Shown: positions 5,481 through 5,568 of the stretch, one piece after another
Position numbering within the stretch: the first letter of the stretch is position 1
Layout of the letters: each line of letters opens with the position of its first letter
Origin: CAYREV01 sp964423345
GTDB lineage: Bacteria > Bacteroidota > Rhodothermia > Balneolales > Balneolaceae
Length of the DNA stretch: 5,568 bases
NCBI GenBank assembly: GCA_964423345.1
Contig: CAYREV010000071.1
Span: 1-5,568, forward strand
Direction of reading: 5' to 3'
Notes under the pieces: model-generated
What the model was told of the DNA's origin: nothing
The model's database searches: none
What the model saw: the letters and a program-made list of their open reading frames with translations, nothing else
Position numbers and translations under genes: made by a program

Positions 5481-5568
5481 GCCTCCACCGCGCCCGATCG
5501 GGGGCCCTGTGGCCGGCCGAGCCGGCCACCCAGCCCAGAGGCCGCTCATCGGCCCGGTTTCTTGATGC
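5477..5568 (+). CDS. Possible start of next operon gene, truncated at right edge
   Basis: From the GTG at 5477 the frame stays open to the window end (30 codons plus 2 nt) and overlaps the upstream stop by 4 nt, with GGAGGTGA 4 nt before it. The translation begins M/V-SLHRARSGALWPAEP. It is rich in Arg, Pro and Ala and does not resemble the thiolase or DUF35 protein expected here. Several codons unusual for this window appear (CGA, AGA, TCA, TTT, CTT, GAT), and two hairpins lie inside it. The alternative is that this is untranslated DNA and the next gene starts at or after the ATG at 5565. I cannot decide between these. Confidence 0.3.
   Translation, partial: MSLHRARSGALWPAEPATQPRGRSSARFLD
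5509..5563 (+). terminator. Tandem hairpins with TTTCTT tail downstream of HMG-CoA synthase
   Basis: GTGGCCGGC (5509-5517) and GCCGGCCAC (5521-5529) form a perfect 9-bp stem around a CGA loop. A second perfect 5-bp stem, GGCCG (5540-5544) with CGGCC (5550-5554), follows and leads into CGG and TTTCTT (5558-5563). Positioned 29 nt after the HMG-CoA synthase stop, this resembles a transcription terminator or a structured 3' UTR. It competes with the reading of this stretch as the start of a coding region. Confidence 0.35.

Noticed and set aside
4800..5549. Minus-strand open frame of 249 codons over HMG-CoA synthase
   Set aside because: Antisense to the catalytic part of a clearly conserved enzyme; low-complexity composition typical of a shadow frame in G+C-rich DNA.

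Overview
This G+C-rich window looks archaeal. It carries an archaeal-type HMG-CoA synthase of 350 residues directly behind the archaeal helix-turn-helix regulator that commonly accompanies it (the MJ1545/MJ1546 arrangement, COG1709 plus HMG-CoA synthase). The start signals also fit: an AT-richer TATA-like patch sits about 30 nt upstream of the regulator ATG with no well-spaced Shine-Dalgarno, as expected for near-leaderless archaeal mRNA. The exact lineage cannot be read from the sequence. High G+C and a strongly acidic, lysine-poor surface protein suggest a G+C-rich, perhaps marine or saline, euryarchaeal or Thermoplasmata-like group, but that is inference.

Layout, all on the + strand: (1) from the left edge to 3527, the C-terminal 1,170 or so residues of a very large secreted or surface protein. 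It has an N-terminal module that continues out of the window, a Big-1-like Ig domain, two four-cysteine Ig-like repeats, two DUF11 repeats and two tandem copies of a domain resembling the 'choice-of-anchor P' family. (2) From 3528 to 3707, an intergenic region with a terminator-like hairpin, then a promoter with a small inverted repeat and a TATA-like element. (3) From 3708 to 4397, the HTH regulator. (4) From 4428 to 5480, HMG-CoA synthase with a good Shine-Dalgarno. (5) From 5481 to 5568, an ambiguous tail. A near-perfect Shine-Dalgarno and a GTG overlapping the stop codon suggest a translationally coupled next gene, but two strong hairpins ending in TTTCTT suggest a terminator or 3' UTR instead.

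The regulator and HMG-CoA synthase form a likely two-gene (or longer) transcription unit for the committed part of the mevalonate pathway, which supplies the isoprenoid chains of archaeal membrane lipids. In many archaea the next genes are the acetoacetyl-CoA thiolase and the DUF35 zinc-ribbon/OB-fold protein that form a complex with HMG-CoA synthase; neither is recognisable in the 88 nt that remain. The surface protein upstream is an unrelated transcription unit. Its domain types are best known from bacterial (notably actinobacterial) exported proteins, so its position beside an archaeal core locus is the most unusual feature here. I see no defence system, CRISPR array, transposon or RNA gene.
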